This document shows positions 1-12,439 of a stretch of 64,000 nt of DNA, in pieces. Numbering within the stretch: position 1 is the stretch's first letter; each line of letters opens with the position of its first letter. Both the position numbers and the translations under genes were made by a program. Under the pieces are notes generated by a model. The model worked only from the letters and a program-made list of their open reading frames with translations. It had not been told where the DNA came from and made no database searches. Source of the stretch: Citrus sinensis (lineage: Eukaryota; Streptophyta; Magnoliopsida; Sapindales; Rutaceae); the NCBI RefSeq assembly GCF_022201045.2, contig NC_068557.1, forward strand, positions 30,729,501-30,793,500, in the 5' to 3' direction.

Positions 1-400
1 GGGGGGGGGGGGGGGTTAAGTATCGGACAAATCCAAATTTTTATTATAAATACTCAATTCACACAAAATATTAATTAAAATGTGAAAAGAATGATGGTTA
101 ATTAGTTTCTCATAATACTCGTAAAAATTGAAGGAATACGAGCTTTTTAGGAGAGAGATATTGACTGCTATTGGATTTAATTGCATGAACAGGAACTGCT
201 CAGTTAGTGCGGTAGGGAAGTAGTGCAGGGACAATCATTATCCAAGGGGACAATTAGTGCCTCCACACCTTGTATAGCTTTGGTATTTATTACTCATGAT
301 ATACAATTTTTGTCATCAGTTACTGCACAAGAAATGCAAATTTCTTCCTAGAATCAGCAATTATCAAATTGCTATAGAATTGCATGCCGGATTGAAGGTT
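1..400. other. 3' flank of the ARM-repeat gene
   Basis: No gene is seen here. The window opens with 15 consecutive G. The rest is AT-rich DNA that probably includes the 3' UTR of the ARM-repeat gene, whose stop codon is at 401-403 on the minus strand. Confidence 0.5.
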
Positions 401-3400
401 TTAGTAAGGCAAGCTCTTACAACTTGTGCTAATTACCAAGGACTTGAGCTTGGAGGAATCAGCAGCAGCGTTAGCTCTTCTTGTTATCATTTCCAAATTC
501 TTATGAAGACTTTGCTGCACCAAATTCTTCATCATTTTCTTCCCCTCTTGGGCCTCTCTTGGACTAACAGGCGACCCAATTGAAACTCTTCTTGTTTGAG
601 GCCCGGAATGAGGCCCCATCTTAGCTTGCCTTTCATCCTTAAACCATTGCAATAATTTCGAAGCCCTCCTTTGTGCTAAAGGGCTACCCAATAAGGCTAG
701 TTGTAGACTCACGTGAACAATTCCTGACTTGGCCATTTTATCTCTTTGTTCTGAGCTTTGATGAGCCAAAATCATCAAAATGTAAGCTGACAATTCTTGA
801 CACTTGGGTTTCTCTTCCCATGTCAAAATCTCTATCAAACTTTCAGGCACTAACGGACTATCCTCCATGGCTTTCTTTCCCGTTGATGTTACCACCAAGT
901 TCCCTAATGTTGCCAGGGATTTTTCTGAAAGACGTTCCTTCATTGAACAAAGCTTCAGGAGGGTGTGAACCACCCCATTTGAGACCATAGGTCTAGCATT
1001 GTCCAAAACTGCAGAGAGATTGTACAATGCTCCAATGCATAACTCTTTAGTTTCAACACTTGATCCTGATTCAAGAATACCAACTAGAAATGGCAGAATT
1101 TCGGACGATGAAAGAGGGATGTGTGTGTTTGCTAGAGAAGACAACGACAGTAGCAGTTCCCCAAATTCGTGTCTTGTTGATTCATCAACTGCATCAACAT
1201 TCTTTGGTAGTTTTGTCAAGATTCCTGCCTCTACCATAATCGCCTTGTTCCTGATCAAAGTATAAAAAATAAATAAATAAAAGTTAGGAACAAAATTGAA
1301 GCACTAAATGGTTGACTTATGATCAAAAAATAAAAGCAAAATTTAAATCAACAAATATTGACTTTGAAATCCCAGTTGATTAATTGTAGTAATACGAAAA
1401 TTCAATAGTCCATAAGGTAGATGAACCAAAAAGTACAACATTATTGCTGGGTAATTAACAACCCAATAAAATAAAGAAGTTGGGGAATGAGAAATCAAGG
1501 ATTTGGATCTGATTTGAAAGGTGAAGGTCGGCAAATTATTTGTTTATTGTGTAAATGAAGATCATGAGGAATCTCATCATGCAACTGCACTAAATATTTT
1601 TGTCGGGCTGTAATTATTTTCTTATTAGAGACAAAATATCAACAGCCAAAGTTGGCAAATATAATTGTCTGCCGACTCTTGTTGCGGCAATTGGTGCTTA
1701 GTGGACAGTCAGCACACCATGCGGCCAACTGATTCATGCACATTTTTGCTTAATAATTTGTTTAGGAAAGCCTTTGCCTTGACACTGGATCTTTCATTTG
1801 TAAAGGGTTTTGTAGACTTTTGGTTTGGAATGTTTGGTTATTCCTTAACTATTATTGAAGATATATTAGTGAAGAAAGCAAAAAATTTGGTACTTTTGCA
1901 TATTGCAAAAAAACATTGGTACTTGCGGTACTCAATGTCCTTAATATACGTTAAATTCAACAAGTTAAATTCTGCATATTATTACATAAGTTATTTGCCT
2001 AAAAAAGTCAAATATTGCTGGTGGCCTAAAGGGCAAGCTCCACGGTCCCCACTACAAATTTCTTGATATATTATGTATAGAAATTTTTTCTATCATATCA
2101 ACTACTAAATTAAAGTCATTGATAAGTTATAAATTAAAAAAAATAATAATATACTACATGATAAAATATATTTTATTATAATTTTTTTTTAATTTTTCCT
2201 AATTTTAATATAGTAAAATATTCTTACTTGAAAAATTATTACATACAAGTAGTGATCTGATAAAAATTTTTTGACTTTCTTAAAATTTGAGACGAATTGA
2301 CAATAGTGTAAACATAGTTTTACAATATTGTTTAATAAAATTATAAAAGTATGTTCATATTATTGTCAATTCGTCATACGTTATAAGTTTGGATTAGAAA
2401 ATTTCCTATATAGAGTGTCCTTATTTTTTTTTTTTTCATGCAGATATGCTATTAAGGCATATGACTTTATAATTCATTGGACACCGACTCTATTAAATAA
2501 TATGGCTTAATAGTATGTTCACATAAAAAAAATAATGAGAGAGCCCACATAAGAGAATGATAATATATATAATTGTATTCAACCAATTAAGTTGTCTGTA
2601 CATCAAAGTTAATGAATTTTGATTAATTTTTACAGGTATTATTATTATTATTATTATTGTTAACTAACCTAACAAATTTCCGAGATAATGAATTTTGATT
2701 TATTTTTATAGGTCCTTTATAGTGTATATGACCTAGAAAAGTACAAAACGGAACTCCATTATTTTCAAACACAGTAGAAACTTAGCGAAAGTCCAAATTC
2801 TAGCAGCCCCTTGGAAAAAGCGAAATTTTAGTTTTGTTAAGTAGAACACCAATTGCTAAATAAAAAACAAAATAATATCTAAGAGTTGTCTTGTACCAGT
2901 CATGCCCACTATATGGCCTATGCTCATAATTCACAAGTGGAGTCACATCCCTTCAAAAATCAAAATGCATGTATCTATCCTCCTTAATAAAATTAATTGA
3001 AATTAAATTAATCACCATGCATTTTATAAATACAAATTTATATTAATTAAATAAACTCAGATTATAGATGCCATGAATCCAAATCTTATTGTATAATAAA
3101 AAAATTCACAGATTAATAAACTAATATTAGCAGCATATGGATTAAGAACTTACGTGTATGTTCCATTAGCAAGCTGGATCAAAGCCTTGATGGCGGCCCG
3201 GCGGCGACCGATGACCTCCGTGGAGACCATGGAGACCAGCATCTGAATAACACCAAGCTCAGCCATCAACTTTTTGATCTTGACATCTTCTTTAGCAAGT
3301 TTTTCAATTTCCTTGGCAGCCATCTCCTTTTCTTCCCAGCTCCCAAAGTGAAGCCTCTTCACTGATTTTTGCAACAACACACAATCATCTTCTTCAATAT

Positions 3401-3617
3401 CGCTTTGCTCATGATTCTTCTCCTCTATAATAACTTGCTTCTCTTCTTGGCTATTGATATTCTTTAACGTCCTTGATTTTTCATGATTGTGATTGGGTTC
3501 ATTCTGTCGCCTGCGTGCCGATTTTGATTGAATAAACTGGCGGATACGAGAAAAGAATTGGAGTCTCATGTAAGAAGATGAAGGAATAGACATATTTTGT
3601 GTCTGAGAATGAGACAT
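401..3617 (-). CDS. ARM-repeat protein (U-box-less, PUB45/PUB7-like)
   Basis: Two exons, 3617-3154 and 1250-401, give 437 residues. Exon 1 ends in ACAC|gtaagt and exon 2 follows gatcag, so the join reads through [12 protein letters not shown]. The N-terminal ~75 residues are charged and low in complexity. Armadillo-type helices then run from about residue 85 ([20 protein letters not shown]) to about residue 370, with typical pieces such as [20 protein letters not shown] and ATLGNLV. The tail is basic and Ser-rich. ARM repeats are protein-binding scaffolds. The closest relatives are plant U-box E3 ligases of the PUB45 type, but no U-box is visible, so I infer a binding or adaptor role without ligase activity. 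The 1.9-kb intron (1251-3153) is AT-rich and holds no recognisable element. On the minus strand, possible TATA motifs lie at 3666-3672 and about 3708-3720. Confidence 0.85.
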
Positions 3618-5040
3618 GTAATATATGTTGAAATTTTAGATGCTGTTTTAAGGGGCTTGTGTTACTTTATACTATGTATGATAATAACGTACGTGGTCTC
3701 TCTATTCTATACATATATAAAATAATAATAATATTCAAACTAAGAAAAAGCGCTTGACTTTTTGAGAGAATATGCAAGGATTGATATGAAGACAAGAGAG
3801 AAGATGACTTCGAAAGCCAAAACAAAGAGGGAGCATGAAGCACATGCAAAGGAACAGTATTGTCTCGATTAATCTCAGAGAAGGTGGCAGATTTTTAATT
3901 AGTACACATAGCACAAGAACTCTCCTTCCGTTTTAGCCAGCATGTGCATATTACCAACCTGCCAAGAATTTAATTACCGAGATCCCATTTACTTAAGCTA
4001 ATAATAATATATTAAGAAAAGATCAAAATTATATATATATATATATAGTGTGTGTGTGTGCGCGCGCGTGTTAATGGGACCTATTTAGTACCAACTCTAT
4101 ATTGGGTAGTTTCTTGGATAGCAGAATCAGACAGCTAAGAGCCTTAAGACATTTGTTGAATTAACGTTCCCACTAAGCCTTTAAAGTCCTTGGCTTTTTG
4201 GGCATGGCGCTAACTGCGTGCGTTTGGTTGATCATTTAATGAGTCGTTTTAAGGCTCAAGTAAATTATATTAATAACTGTGGATCTTGATGTTAATCTTT
4301 GTTAGCTACAATTATGGCGATATGTGGTATTCAGGGAGCGTCAGCCTTCCATATTCGCTTAAGATTTACGTACCACGTGGCACTCATGCAGCGGACCAAG
4401 GGTTTAGGTCAGTCCTTAACTTATTTATTTCTTGTTTCTGTGTTGGTTAGTGAGGAAATCAAACCCGTTTCAGTGCTTTGATATTCTCACATGCACGGTT
4501 GATCTCGTAAATTTTTGCAGCAACAAGGGTGGATCAAGATTGATTTAATTAGAATATAAATGATCCCCAAAAAAAAAATTATATACGTCGATTGATTTTT
4601 TTTCCTTAATTGCATAAATATGTTAATTGATTTGTTTTCTTGACTGCATGGTTACATATTAATGTTATAATAAATGTGGGCGTCGACAAGAAAAAACAGC
4701 ATATGTGTTGCCATTTTCATGTCTAAAAAGCAAATGTGTCAACAATTTTCCATAAGAAATCAGTGAAGGTCGAAATTCTTACCGAATTTTACAGAACATA
4801 GATGACCAGAAGGATTAACTATCCTTATCATCTACTGGCCAACAATTCATGTGTGATCGCGTTGTTTTTCACGTGGGATAATCCCCTTGGTTCATCACTT
4901 CACATTAGTGGCACGAAGAAAAGAGAAGAAAACTTTAAACCCAGTAATCGATAGGCAATTCATATTTATGGCTTAGGAGTAATTGTGAAAATGAAATTAG
5001 CTAGCTAGCCAATTACCATGGGTAGGCCGCCCGCCTTGGT

Positions 5041-5246
5041 CAGGAATATACTTGGCAATTGGCATAGCCATCATTCTTAATGCACCACTTCACGCCACAA
5101 AAAATTGATTTTGCTGAAAAGATGGGCAAAATTGCACTATGGCATTTCCAGTTCCAGGTCATATTCCACTGCAAGTTCAAATGTGCAGATGTCAAAATTG
5201 CCCGCTTGTGAAATAGGTAATCCGTAATTGTGGCGGCAGGACTCAA
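5041..5246 (-). pseudogene. Possible S-protein homologue (S1 family) remnant
   Basis: A 68-codon open frame has a C-terminal half containing FCGVKW followed by NDGYANCQVYS. This recalls the conserved end of plant self-incompatibility S1-like secreted proteins (F-x-C-x-x-x-W, then an acidic or aromatic stretch ending in a Tyr-containing motif). The family's N-terminal signal peptide and first conserved Cys are not visible in frame, and the frame is about half the usual 130-150 residues. A decayed fragment is the most I can claim. It may also be a chance open frame. Confidence 0.25.
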
Positions 5247-6722
5247 GTGTATATAATGTTTAATTAAGAAGCCCGAAATTTAGAGAACGCTAGAATAATT
5301 AGGCGCTTGTATGAGCCATGAGGTGTGCCACAATTCATCCTTCATCGACTTCTAGGCCTAACGTCGTGTAAGTGTTTGGAAAGTCAATTATTATCTATAT
5401 GGAAAATCTTTTATTTCTTTTTCTTATTTAGGAGTTTTTTTAAACGTCAAATCTCTGAAATTTTATTAATTTTATATTTTTTAATTTTTTTTTCAATTTA
5501 GGTATGATTTTCAAATAAATTTTTGTAATTTTTATCTAATTAAGAAATGATCCGAATAAAAAGTAAATATTATATTTCAAAAATATCTCTATAAAATATA
5601 TTTATTGCCTAAATTATAAAATCTAATTTCTTTTTTTTTTGTTTTGATTTGTAAGGACATAAATGTTAAATTAATCATGTTTGAGACTTTTTTTATTTAT
5701 TTATACAAACAAACAAGATACTATTTACATTCAGATATTAAAAAAGATTTACATTTAGATTTTAAAAAAATTCAGACTCATTCAGATTTTAGACCCAAAA
5801 AAAAAAAATTGCTTAAGCCTTTTGGATTTTTTTTTAACTAATAATTATTAAAGTTACTCCAAAAAGAAATAACTCCATAACTAGCTGTTAGATTTTTTTT
5901 CCCCCTTTGTCAAATTATCGTCCTTCATCTAGTGGTTGTCACCAATAAAATTCTTTTCTAAATTAAATTATTTTGTCAGTAAAGGCATAAATATACTCAC
6001 GTGGGATAGAGGTACCATGTCATCTCTACTCTCATCGAATAATATCTCAACAAATATATATATTAAGTTCTCCAATCATGCCAAAGAGAGAACAATTATT
6101 TGAAACACATTACATATATTTATTAAATTTGTCCTAATAAGACCATCCCGTGTAATTTTTTCTTGCAAGCTAATCCTACATTTATAAGATAATTTGCTTT
6201 CTTTAGTAGCAAAACCCCATGGAAGTGCCACGTGAGGGTGACTCGAAAATCCGAATGGAGATTCCACTATGTGGAAGTAGTGAGGGATAAGGGTGGTTAA
6301 CGTCCACAAACAACAATATCGCAATAGCAAATGATACCAAAATTTATTGGATGATTGTGTCAGCCGCACAACAACATCAACATCGACTATGATGGTTTTG
6401 AGACTCGTTCGAGACCAAAAAATTGCACGAGCCACAACATAAGACTTTTTCGCTAGACTTTTTTGTACAATTAATGTTGCTTTTCATGCCTCAAATTTTT
6501 CCAAGAGAAGCTTAACGAGAATTTCTGGATTATTTGACTTGGTGAAGATTGTGTTTCAAGGCTTACGTTTGACTCGTTGTTGGAAATTGCGTTTGTACAG
6601 AGAAATGTTTTTGTGATGGTATCCAAGATTGATAGGGCCGCCTGCAGCCTGCCTAATGTTAGTTCGAAGTTGAAACTTTATCGCTCCGATTGTTTCAATT
6701 ATATCATCATTGCAAGTTCAAA

Positions 6723-6948
6723 AGCAAAGGGAGAAAGAAAAGGACTCCAAAGACTTCTAAGTCTTTGCATAACTTTCATAAATCATGATGGTTCCTGAAT
6801 TTGTAAAAAGATAGTCTTGCTCAAATTCTTATGAATCAAGCAAAGGGAGGTAGAAAATGAACTTTTAAGTCTTTGCATAGCTTTCATAAATCACGATAGA
6901 TCCTGAGTTTGTAAAAAATAAGGTCTTGCTTAAAATCTTATGAATCAT
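6723..6948 (+). repeat. Tandem duplication, ~116-bp unit
   Basis: Two diverged copies (6723-6838 and 6839-6948) both start AGCAAAGGGAG and both end CTTATGAATCA. They share TAAGTCTTTGCATA in the middle. Mismatches and short indels suggest an old duplication. Confidence 0.75.
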
Positions 6949-6978
6949 GGAAATTGTCAAGTTGTTTCCGGTTTAAAT

Positions 6979-7002
6979 GGGGGGGGGGGGGCGGGGGGGG
7001 GG
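6979..7002 (+). repeat. Poly-G tract
   Basis: A 24-base run of G broken once by C. Similar G-rich runs occur at 1-15, about 18048-18067 and about 37761-37777. Tract lengths of this kind are unreliable in assemblies. Confidence 0.9.
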
Positions 7003-7301
7003 AGCCGAAGTAGGGTGGCAATCGAGATTGGTGAGTCGAAATTTCTATGTTTCATGCTTTACGCACCAGCCGGAAATCGACCCCGGCTCTACACATGTTG
7101 ATAACAATTTAAAATTATATTTTCTTTATTAAAAGGTGTTGCTTGGGACAAAAGTAAAAAAAAAAATGTCCTTGTACAATTGATATTGCTATGGAAAATG
7201 GAATCTAAAGCACTATATATAAATTATAATTAGAAATTTATTTGAATTAGTTTTGTACATTTGATATGGTACAGAAAATGGGATTTAAAGCAAGGAACCA
7301 G

Positions 7302-10300
7302 TCAGATTTCAACACAATCATCTTCATTGTCTGATTCATAATCCCAGTCCACATGAAAAGAGTTGGCTGATTTCTTCAACTCTGTTAGTCCTGTCAGATC
7401 CTCCAGATAGGTAGGATGATTGATTGCTTGTAGTATGAACTCCATTCCTCTTTTCCGATATTCGGATACCACCTGAAAAGTCCGTCAAGATAAGAATTAA
7501 AGTACCCCATTTAAAACTTGATTAAGAAAATAAAACAAGATTGAATTATCTGATCTCACAGTGCTGCAACAAGCTGTGCAACTGTTTGAGGAGTGGCCAA
7601 CGAGTGTCATCTGAGAAAACTGAGAAAGGGAACCTCGAATCTGGTGAGGTAAAATGCCAAGAGGTTGTTCACTGCTTCCACTATCAATGGAGTTAGCAAA
7701 CTCAGCCCCAGCATATATCCTGTCCATGTGAAATTGGACCCCAAATTCCATGTCAAACGCAAAAATAAAGGAAAGTGTAAGTTCTATTTAACTCTTAATC
7801 ACTGTGACATAATCACAGAAAATGTCACAGTTGGCAGATCCTTCACATAGTCTTTTTGAAATTACCCTTTAGGATGATGCAGGACCCCAACGAACAGTTC
7901 AACAGCAAGAGCCGAAGCAATAGGAGCAAGTCCCGGACGTGTAACAGTACATTGTTGGTCCAGAGTGCGGTTGGCAGTTGACTGCATGGGTAGCATAAGA
8001 GTTATTATTGAACTTGATAGATGCAAAACAAGTGTGACGCGTCATTTTTTTATTTTAAATTCAAGATATTACATCAGTTGGAGCAACCACATCATTGCAG
8101 AAGTAACAGCCCAATCTTTGCCCTCCATCTCTATTATTTAGGCCAAGGTTATCCATATCAGCAGATAAACCATTTACAGCTTCAGTTTTAACATCATGGG
8201 TAATGCTGAAAGGACCAGGTCCATGGCGCATAACTAAGAAGCTGTCAAACCCAAGAGCTGCAGTTATTGTAATCTGCAAACAGATGAATGTCATATCTTT
8301 AATATGAATAAAAGCTAGTGGAAACTGTCATAATAATTCTACCAAGCCGGGATATAAGCTCAAGGATATAGACCTTGTTAGTATTGGCACAAAGAAGTGT
8401 GGGGAGCCATCGACTTTCCCTTGTATCAGTTAACAAGAAAATTGCATCATGAGAAAGAATCAAATCAGTCAGGCGTCTACAGTCATCAAGAACACTATCT
8501 TCTTCTTGACAAGGCACTGGATGCCCAGGCATTGGTATAGCCATTACAACACCTTCTGCCGCCTGACATGAATAACAGAACAGATGCAGAGAATGAAAAA
8601 AGAATTTTAATTAGGTGGTTGAGCCTTGCATGCTAAGGCTACAGGACAAAACCAATTACCACGGCTGGAAATATCCTCTCAAGGCTTTTCACTGCTGCCA
8701 TTGCTTTAAAATCACCACCATTGAGGCAGTCATCCAATGTATAAAGCGACTGCCTCAATGGATTAGACATTGCCACTCTGCCATTGTCAAGTAATGTAAT
8801 TTTCCGGACACCCCAAGCCTGAAATATGCAAAACCTTTAATTTCGCATGAGATAGAATCTAAGATTATGATTACATTCTATCAACACTCACCATAAGCAT
8901 GCGAGCAACCTGGCATCCAAGAGTACCTGCTCCTAGGAGAAGACACTTCCGAGAAGATAAGATGTCTAGGTTCAGAGATGGCAACTGACGCCATCTCATT
9001 AATTTTAAATTCAAATCTGCAGCAGATATGGCCAACCTGTAAAAGTAGCTGACAATTGCTCAGGAGAAAAGAAAAAAAGGGATAGTAGTACAGATTACAA
9101 AGGGACAATGCACAAAGCATACCTAGTTGGATCCATAGATTTAGCAAGGCTAATACACCTAGGTACTTTCCTCCCTTTGTTAAGTTCCCATCCCACTGCA
9201 TTGGGAACACATTGATGATCCCCCCATCCTAAGCAAATATTTGCAGAATCAACCAACTGCCAAAATTCAAACTGTCTAAAGGGCTAATCTAACAATCAGA
9301 AATAGAAGTTCCCCAATATTTTCTGCTTTACCTTGTGGTACTGTAATCAATGCTTCACCAACAAGGGACAAGCCCAGATCTGTGAAACCACGGTTCTCTC
9401 TGTAGCATAAAAAGAGAACTGACTTGAGTTTCCATCTCGTTAAAATAAGTGCGAGGAAGTTGCGAAGAGGCCAACCGGGGTGGTTTTGAAGATGACATGG
9501 ATCATAAAAACCAAATAGCAACTGCAAAAATAATGTCTAGTTGCTTGAGAAAGAAGCATCAACTATACCCATTTTGATAAATTATTCCAATAATTCATCA
9601 AAATAGCATTCCTAAAATCACAAACCAGCTTACTTCCACCAAAAAAAAAAATTGAAGTTATTGGCACAGACCTTTTGACCATCACCTTCGCAGGCTTCCC
9701 AGTCCTTCAGATGCCTAATAGTAGCACGTGAATTTGGAGCAATAGTGAGCAAAAAATATGGCACATCTGCAGCACACTTACATGATCAAGGTTTCCCAAA
9801 AAAAGACTTTTGAAAGTACAAAAAGAGAAACATACACAAATACAACTAATACCGGCTGTTAAGCTTGAGTTACGCCAATCACTACAAGCTGCTGACACGG
9901 ATTCTGCCTACACATAGCAGAAAATTCATAACATTGAAACAGCAAACAGAAAAGATAGATTATCCTGTTCCTGGTAAAATCGCAATTCTGATTAGTGATC
10001 ACCTCTTGTGAGCTAAACCATAGTGAAGCTGGCTTCAAATCAACAACGGTTGCTGGAGGGTCCAGCACCAGTGCAGGGAAAGCAAACCAGTAGTGAAAGC
10101 TCCATTTCTTCAAGTCTGCAAACGAGATAACCAGGAACCTTGATAATACTGTACTGTCCTCTACAGCTTTACCGGAGTGAATGTCCTCCCAAATCTAAGT
10201 TTCAACAAACAGCACAATCCTTATGAGATACACACACACACACTCTCTCTCTCTTCCAAAATCAAGTGAATTGCTACTACTGAGTACATACGTTACTATC

Positions 10301-10997
10301 TGAAGCACATATCTGATTGATGAAGAAACCCTATGAATGGTTTACCTTCTTTGCTTCTTGTTTGAGCAAGCTTTGTTTGTCAATGGTATAAAAACTTTCC
10401 AGTGTGTTTGAGTTGTAGAGGGTGCCTGGGACAGTGCATTTGTTGCGACTCCCACGGCTGATTTCTGCCGTTGATGACTGCTCATCGGAATCAGATGGTA
10501 AAGATTCCGTAAGAAGAGACAAATGATTTGACACTTGCAAGTGTGAGCAAGGAGCATAGAACCCTGCAACATTATCAGTTATAACTTTAGTTAAAAAACT
10601 TCAAAACCTTGCATTACAATAATTTTTCACTAAATCTGGAAACAAAAGGCTCGCAAGATTCACATTCAGTTATGGCAGAAGTTGTCAAACAAGGACCGAA
10701 AGAATATATTACTATCATGAGTTGGACTGAATTGAGAATAAGACAAAAAACCAAAAAAAGAAAATTCATTAATTTCTTATATAATAAAACGGATCATGAT
10801 CAAATAACGCAGTCAATAGTGATAATTATCGATGAAGAAAAAGTACCGGTGATGGGAATGGGAGACTCGTCGATGCCGAGCTTGTTGAGCTTAAGAGAAG
10901 ACAATCTGTGCCAGAAACCCTCGTCGACGGAGCTCTGAAACGGAGCGAATTGAAGTATAGATCCGCCCCCGCTCCCGCTCTCTCGTTTAGCGGCCAT
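7302..10997 (-). CDS. ATG7: Autophagy E1-like activating enzyme ATG7
   Basis: In this family ATG7 activates ATG8 and ATG12 with ATP and passes them to the E2-like enzymes ATG3 and ATG10 during autophagosome formation in the cytosol. Fourteen exons join in phase: 10997-10847, 10563-10346, 10194-10003, 9907-9853, 9766-9672, 9521-9332, 9228-9123, 9036-8892, 8818-8660, 8562-8374, 8273-8073, 7981-7866, 7719-7560 and 7472-7302. The product is 715 residues, usual for plants. The N-terminal domain starts [18 protein letters not shown]. The nucleotide-binding loop GAGTLG is at 371-376. The expected catalytic cysteine is C578 in [21 protein letters not shown] and the acidic tail SDNEDDC match the family C-terminus. 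No key residue is missing. The short exons 4 and 5 (55 and 95 nt) are the least certain boundaries. The upstream region is duplicated (see 11074-11840). Confidence 0.97.
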
Positions 10998-11176
10998 TAC
11001 CGTTCGTTTTCCAGGTGATGTTTGTGAGCTTATTATGTTGTTTAATGAACGGAGGCAAGAAATTATTTAAGGATATCGTTGGGGAAAACGATACCGTGTC
11101 GGGTTCGGCACGGTTCCTTCTGTACGACGAATCCTTTTCCGTTTTGGTTATTTTATTTCGGCCTTTTAAGAGCTTG

Positions 11177-11184
11177 CCACGTCA
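11177..11184 (-). promoter_or_regulatory. TGACGTGG motif upstream of ATG7, copy 1
   Basis: The plus strand reads CCACGTCA, which is TGACGTGG on the ATG7 strand. This is an ACGT-core bZIP site that also fits the plant unfolded-protein-response element TGACGTGR. It lies about 180 bp upstream of the ATG7 start codon. Function is inferred from the motif only. Confidence 0.45.
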
Positions 11185-11246
11185 GCACCCGCCATTTTGC
11201 ATTTTGTCCTTCCATTTTTTTTGGGTAAATTGCATTTACTGTTTTA

Positions 11247-11519
11247 GGATGTGTTTGGGATTGAGGTGCTGTAGCTTTTAAACTATAGTTATTGTGAAAA
11301 AAAAATTGTAATTATGAAATAAAAGTTAATAATATATAGTAAATATAAATTTTAAATAATAATTTTATCAAAATTATTAAAGATATAATAAATTTTATAT
11401 TACACAAGTGAAAAATTATATCAATATAGCTTAAAAGCTACAGCAGCTAGTGTTTACCAAACACTTTAATGCTGTAGCTTTTAAACTACAGCTGCCCAAC
11501 CTCAATCTCAAACGCACCC
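11247..11519. mobile_element. Tourist-like (PIF/Harbinger) MITE, 273 bp
   Basis: Terminal inverted repeats start GGATGTGTTTGGGATTGAGG on the left and, read inward from the right end, GGGTGCGTTTGAGATTGAGG. The element is flanked by TTA on both sides (11244-11246 and 11520-11522). Unit 2 of the surrounding duplication gives the empty site with a single TTA. TTA target duplications with GGG-type termini fit the PIF/Harbinger superfamily. It has no coding capacity. Confidence 0.85.
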
Positions 11520-11594
11520 TTAGTATTTAGTCTAACTGCGGTCAAATTTCTCTAGCCTGAAAAATTGTCAAAATAAGTTTCAAATGTAGTTTAT

Positions 11595-11840
11595 TATCGT
11601 TGGGGAAAACGATACCGTGTCGGGTTCGGCACGGTTCCTTCTGTACGACGAATCCTTTTCCGTTTTGGTTATTTTATTTCGGCCTTTTAAGAGCTTGCCA
11701 CGTCAGCACCTGCCATTTTGCATTTTGTCCTTCCATTTTTTGGGTAAATTGCATTTACTGTCTTAGTGTTTAGTCTAACTGCGGTCAAATTTCTCTAGTC
11801 TGAGAAATTGTCAAAATAAGTTTCAAATGTAGTTTATTAT
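11595..11840 (+). repeat. Tandem duplication upstream of ATG7, unit 2 (no MITE)
   Basis: Near-identical to unit 1 minus the MITE. It carries the second CCACGTCA motif at 11698-11705 and ends TTCAAATGTAGTTTATTAT. Confidence 0.9.
11698..11705 (-). promoter_or_regulatory. TGACGTGG motif upstream of ATG7, copy 2
   Basis: Second copy of the ACGT-core motif, 521 bp from the first, carried by unit 2 of the duplication. Confidence 0.35.
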
Positions 11841-12439
11841 TTTCTCTTCATTACATTTTTTTTTTTTTTAGAGATATTTTCTTATAAACTATTAGTCGTA
11901 GTATTACAATTTATTTAAGGATAACATAAAGTAGATAGAAAGTTTTCGATATTCTCTACGTATGTATAAATTTTTTTATATATAATTTTTTTTCAAGGTT
12001 AAAAGATTATGTTCGTCTAAATTAGGTAAAAATTCAATAAATAAGAAAATAAATGTTAGAGTTGGAATCACCTTTTTTTGTTTTTTCTTTGGGGAAAATG
12101 ATTTTAGTTATGTTGCTTGGATTTGTTCCTCTAAACGATGCTTTTAACCATTTAAATCTCAGAATGAAAGCAAAAGGGACTTGTATATCAACTGGCTTCC
12201 ACAATTTTATTGTTGAGTTTTCATACAGTCTGATACATAAAAATACATCCACACGATCACCATTGCAGGGCCTTTGTGGTACAAGCAGCTTTGTCATCAG
12301 CTCTTTATGTAATAAAGTATGTATTTATATATATTACAGGAACAGTAATTTGGTTTTTAGAGGTCCATGACCGCACAGAAGCCAGTATCTATCTCCATAT
12401 AGACAGTGCACATTGTCACCATCAACACTAACAAGGGAT

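Larger units (their letters stand above)
3618..7301. other. Intergenic, ARM gene to ATG7
   Basis: Holds the upstream region of the ARM-repeat gene and the 3' flank of ATG7. Visible contents are a compound microsatellite at about 4031-4070 (AT, then GT, then GC dinucleotides), a weak S-protein-like remnant at 5041-5246, a tandem duplication at 6723-6948 and a G-rich run at 6979-7002. The minus-strand open frame at 6076-6435 resembles no family I know and lacks splice or start support, so it is not called a gene. Confidence 0.5.
11074..11594 (+). repeat. Tandem duplication upstream of ATG7, unit 1 (ATG7-proximal)
   Basis: Begins TATCGTTGGGGAAAACGATA, 77 bp upstream of the ATG7 start codon, and ends TTCAAATGTAGTTTAT. 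Unit 2 follows directly at 11595. Without the 273-bp MITE and its 3-bp target duplication, this copy is about 245 bp and differs from unit 2 at only a few positions. It probably covers the ATG7 5' UTR and core promoter. Confidence 0.9.
10998..12439. other. Intergenic, ATG7 promoter side
   Basis: Contains the ATG7 5' UTR and promoter on the minus strand, a tandem duplication with a MITE in one copy, and about 600 bp of AT-rich DNA leading to the 3' end of the bHLH gene. The plus-strand open frames at 11015-11281 and 12053-12370 are shadows with no family resemblance. Confidence 0.6.

Noticed and set aside
1-15. Poly-G run as a telomere-like or quadruplex element
   Set aside because: It lies at the window edge and similar runs recur at 6979, 18048 and 37761. 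A G run of uncertain length is more likely.
1665-2066. 133-codon plus-strand frame in the ARM-gene intron
   Set aside because: It has no family resemblance and an AT-rich composition. Its nominal start is not ATG.
6076-6435. 119-codon minus-strand open frame
   Set aside because: It shows no recognisable motif, splice partner or plausible promoter, and its codon content looks like random AT-rich DNA.
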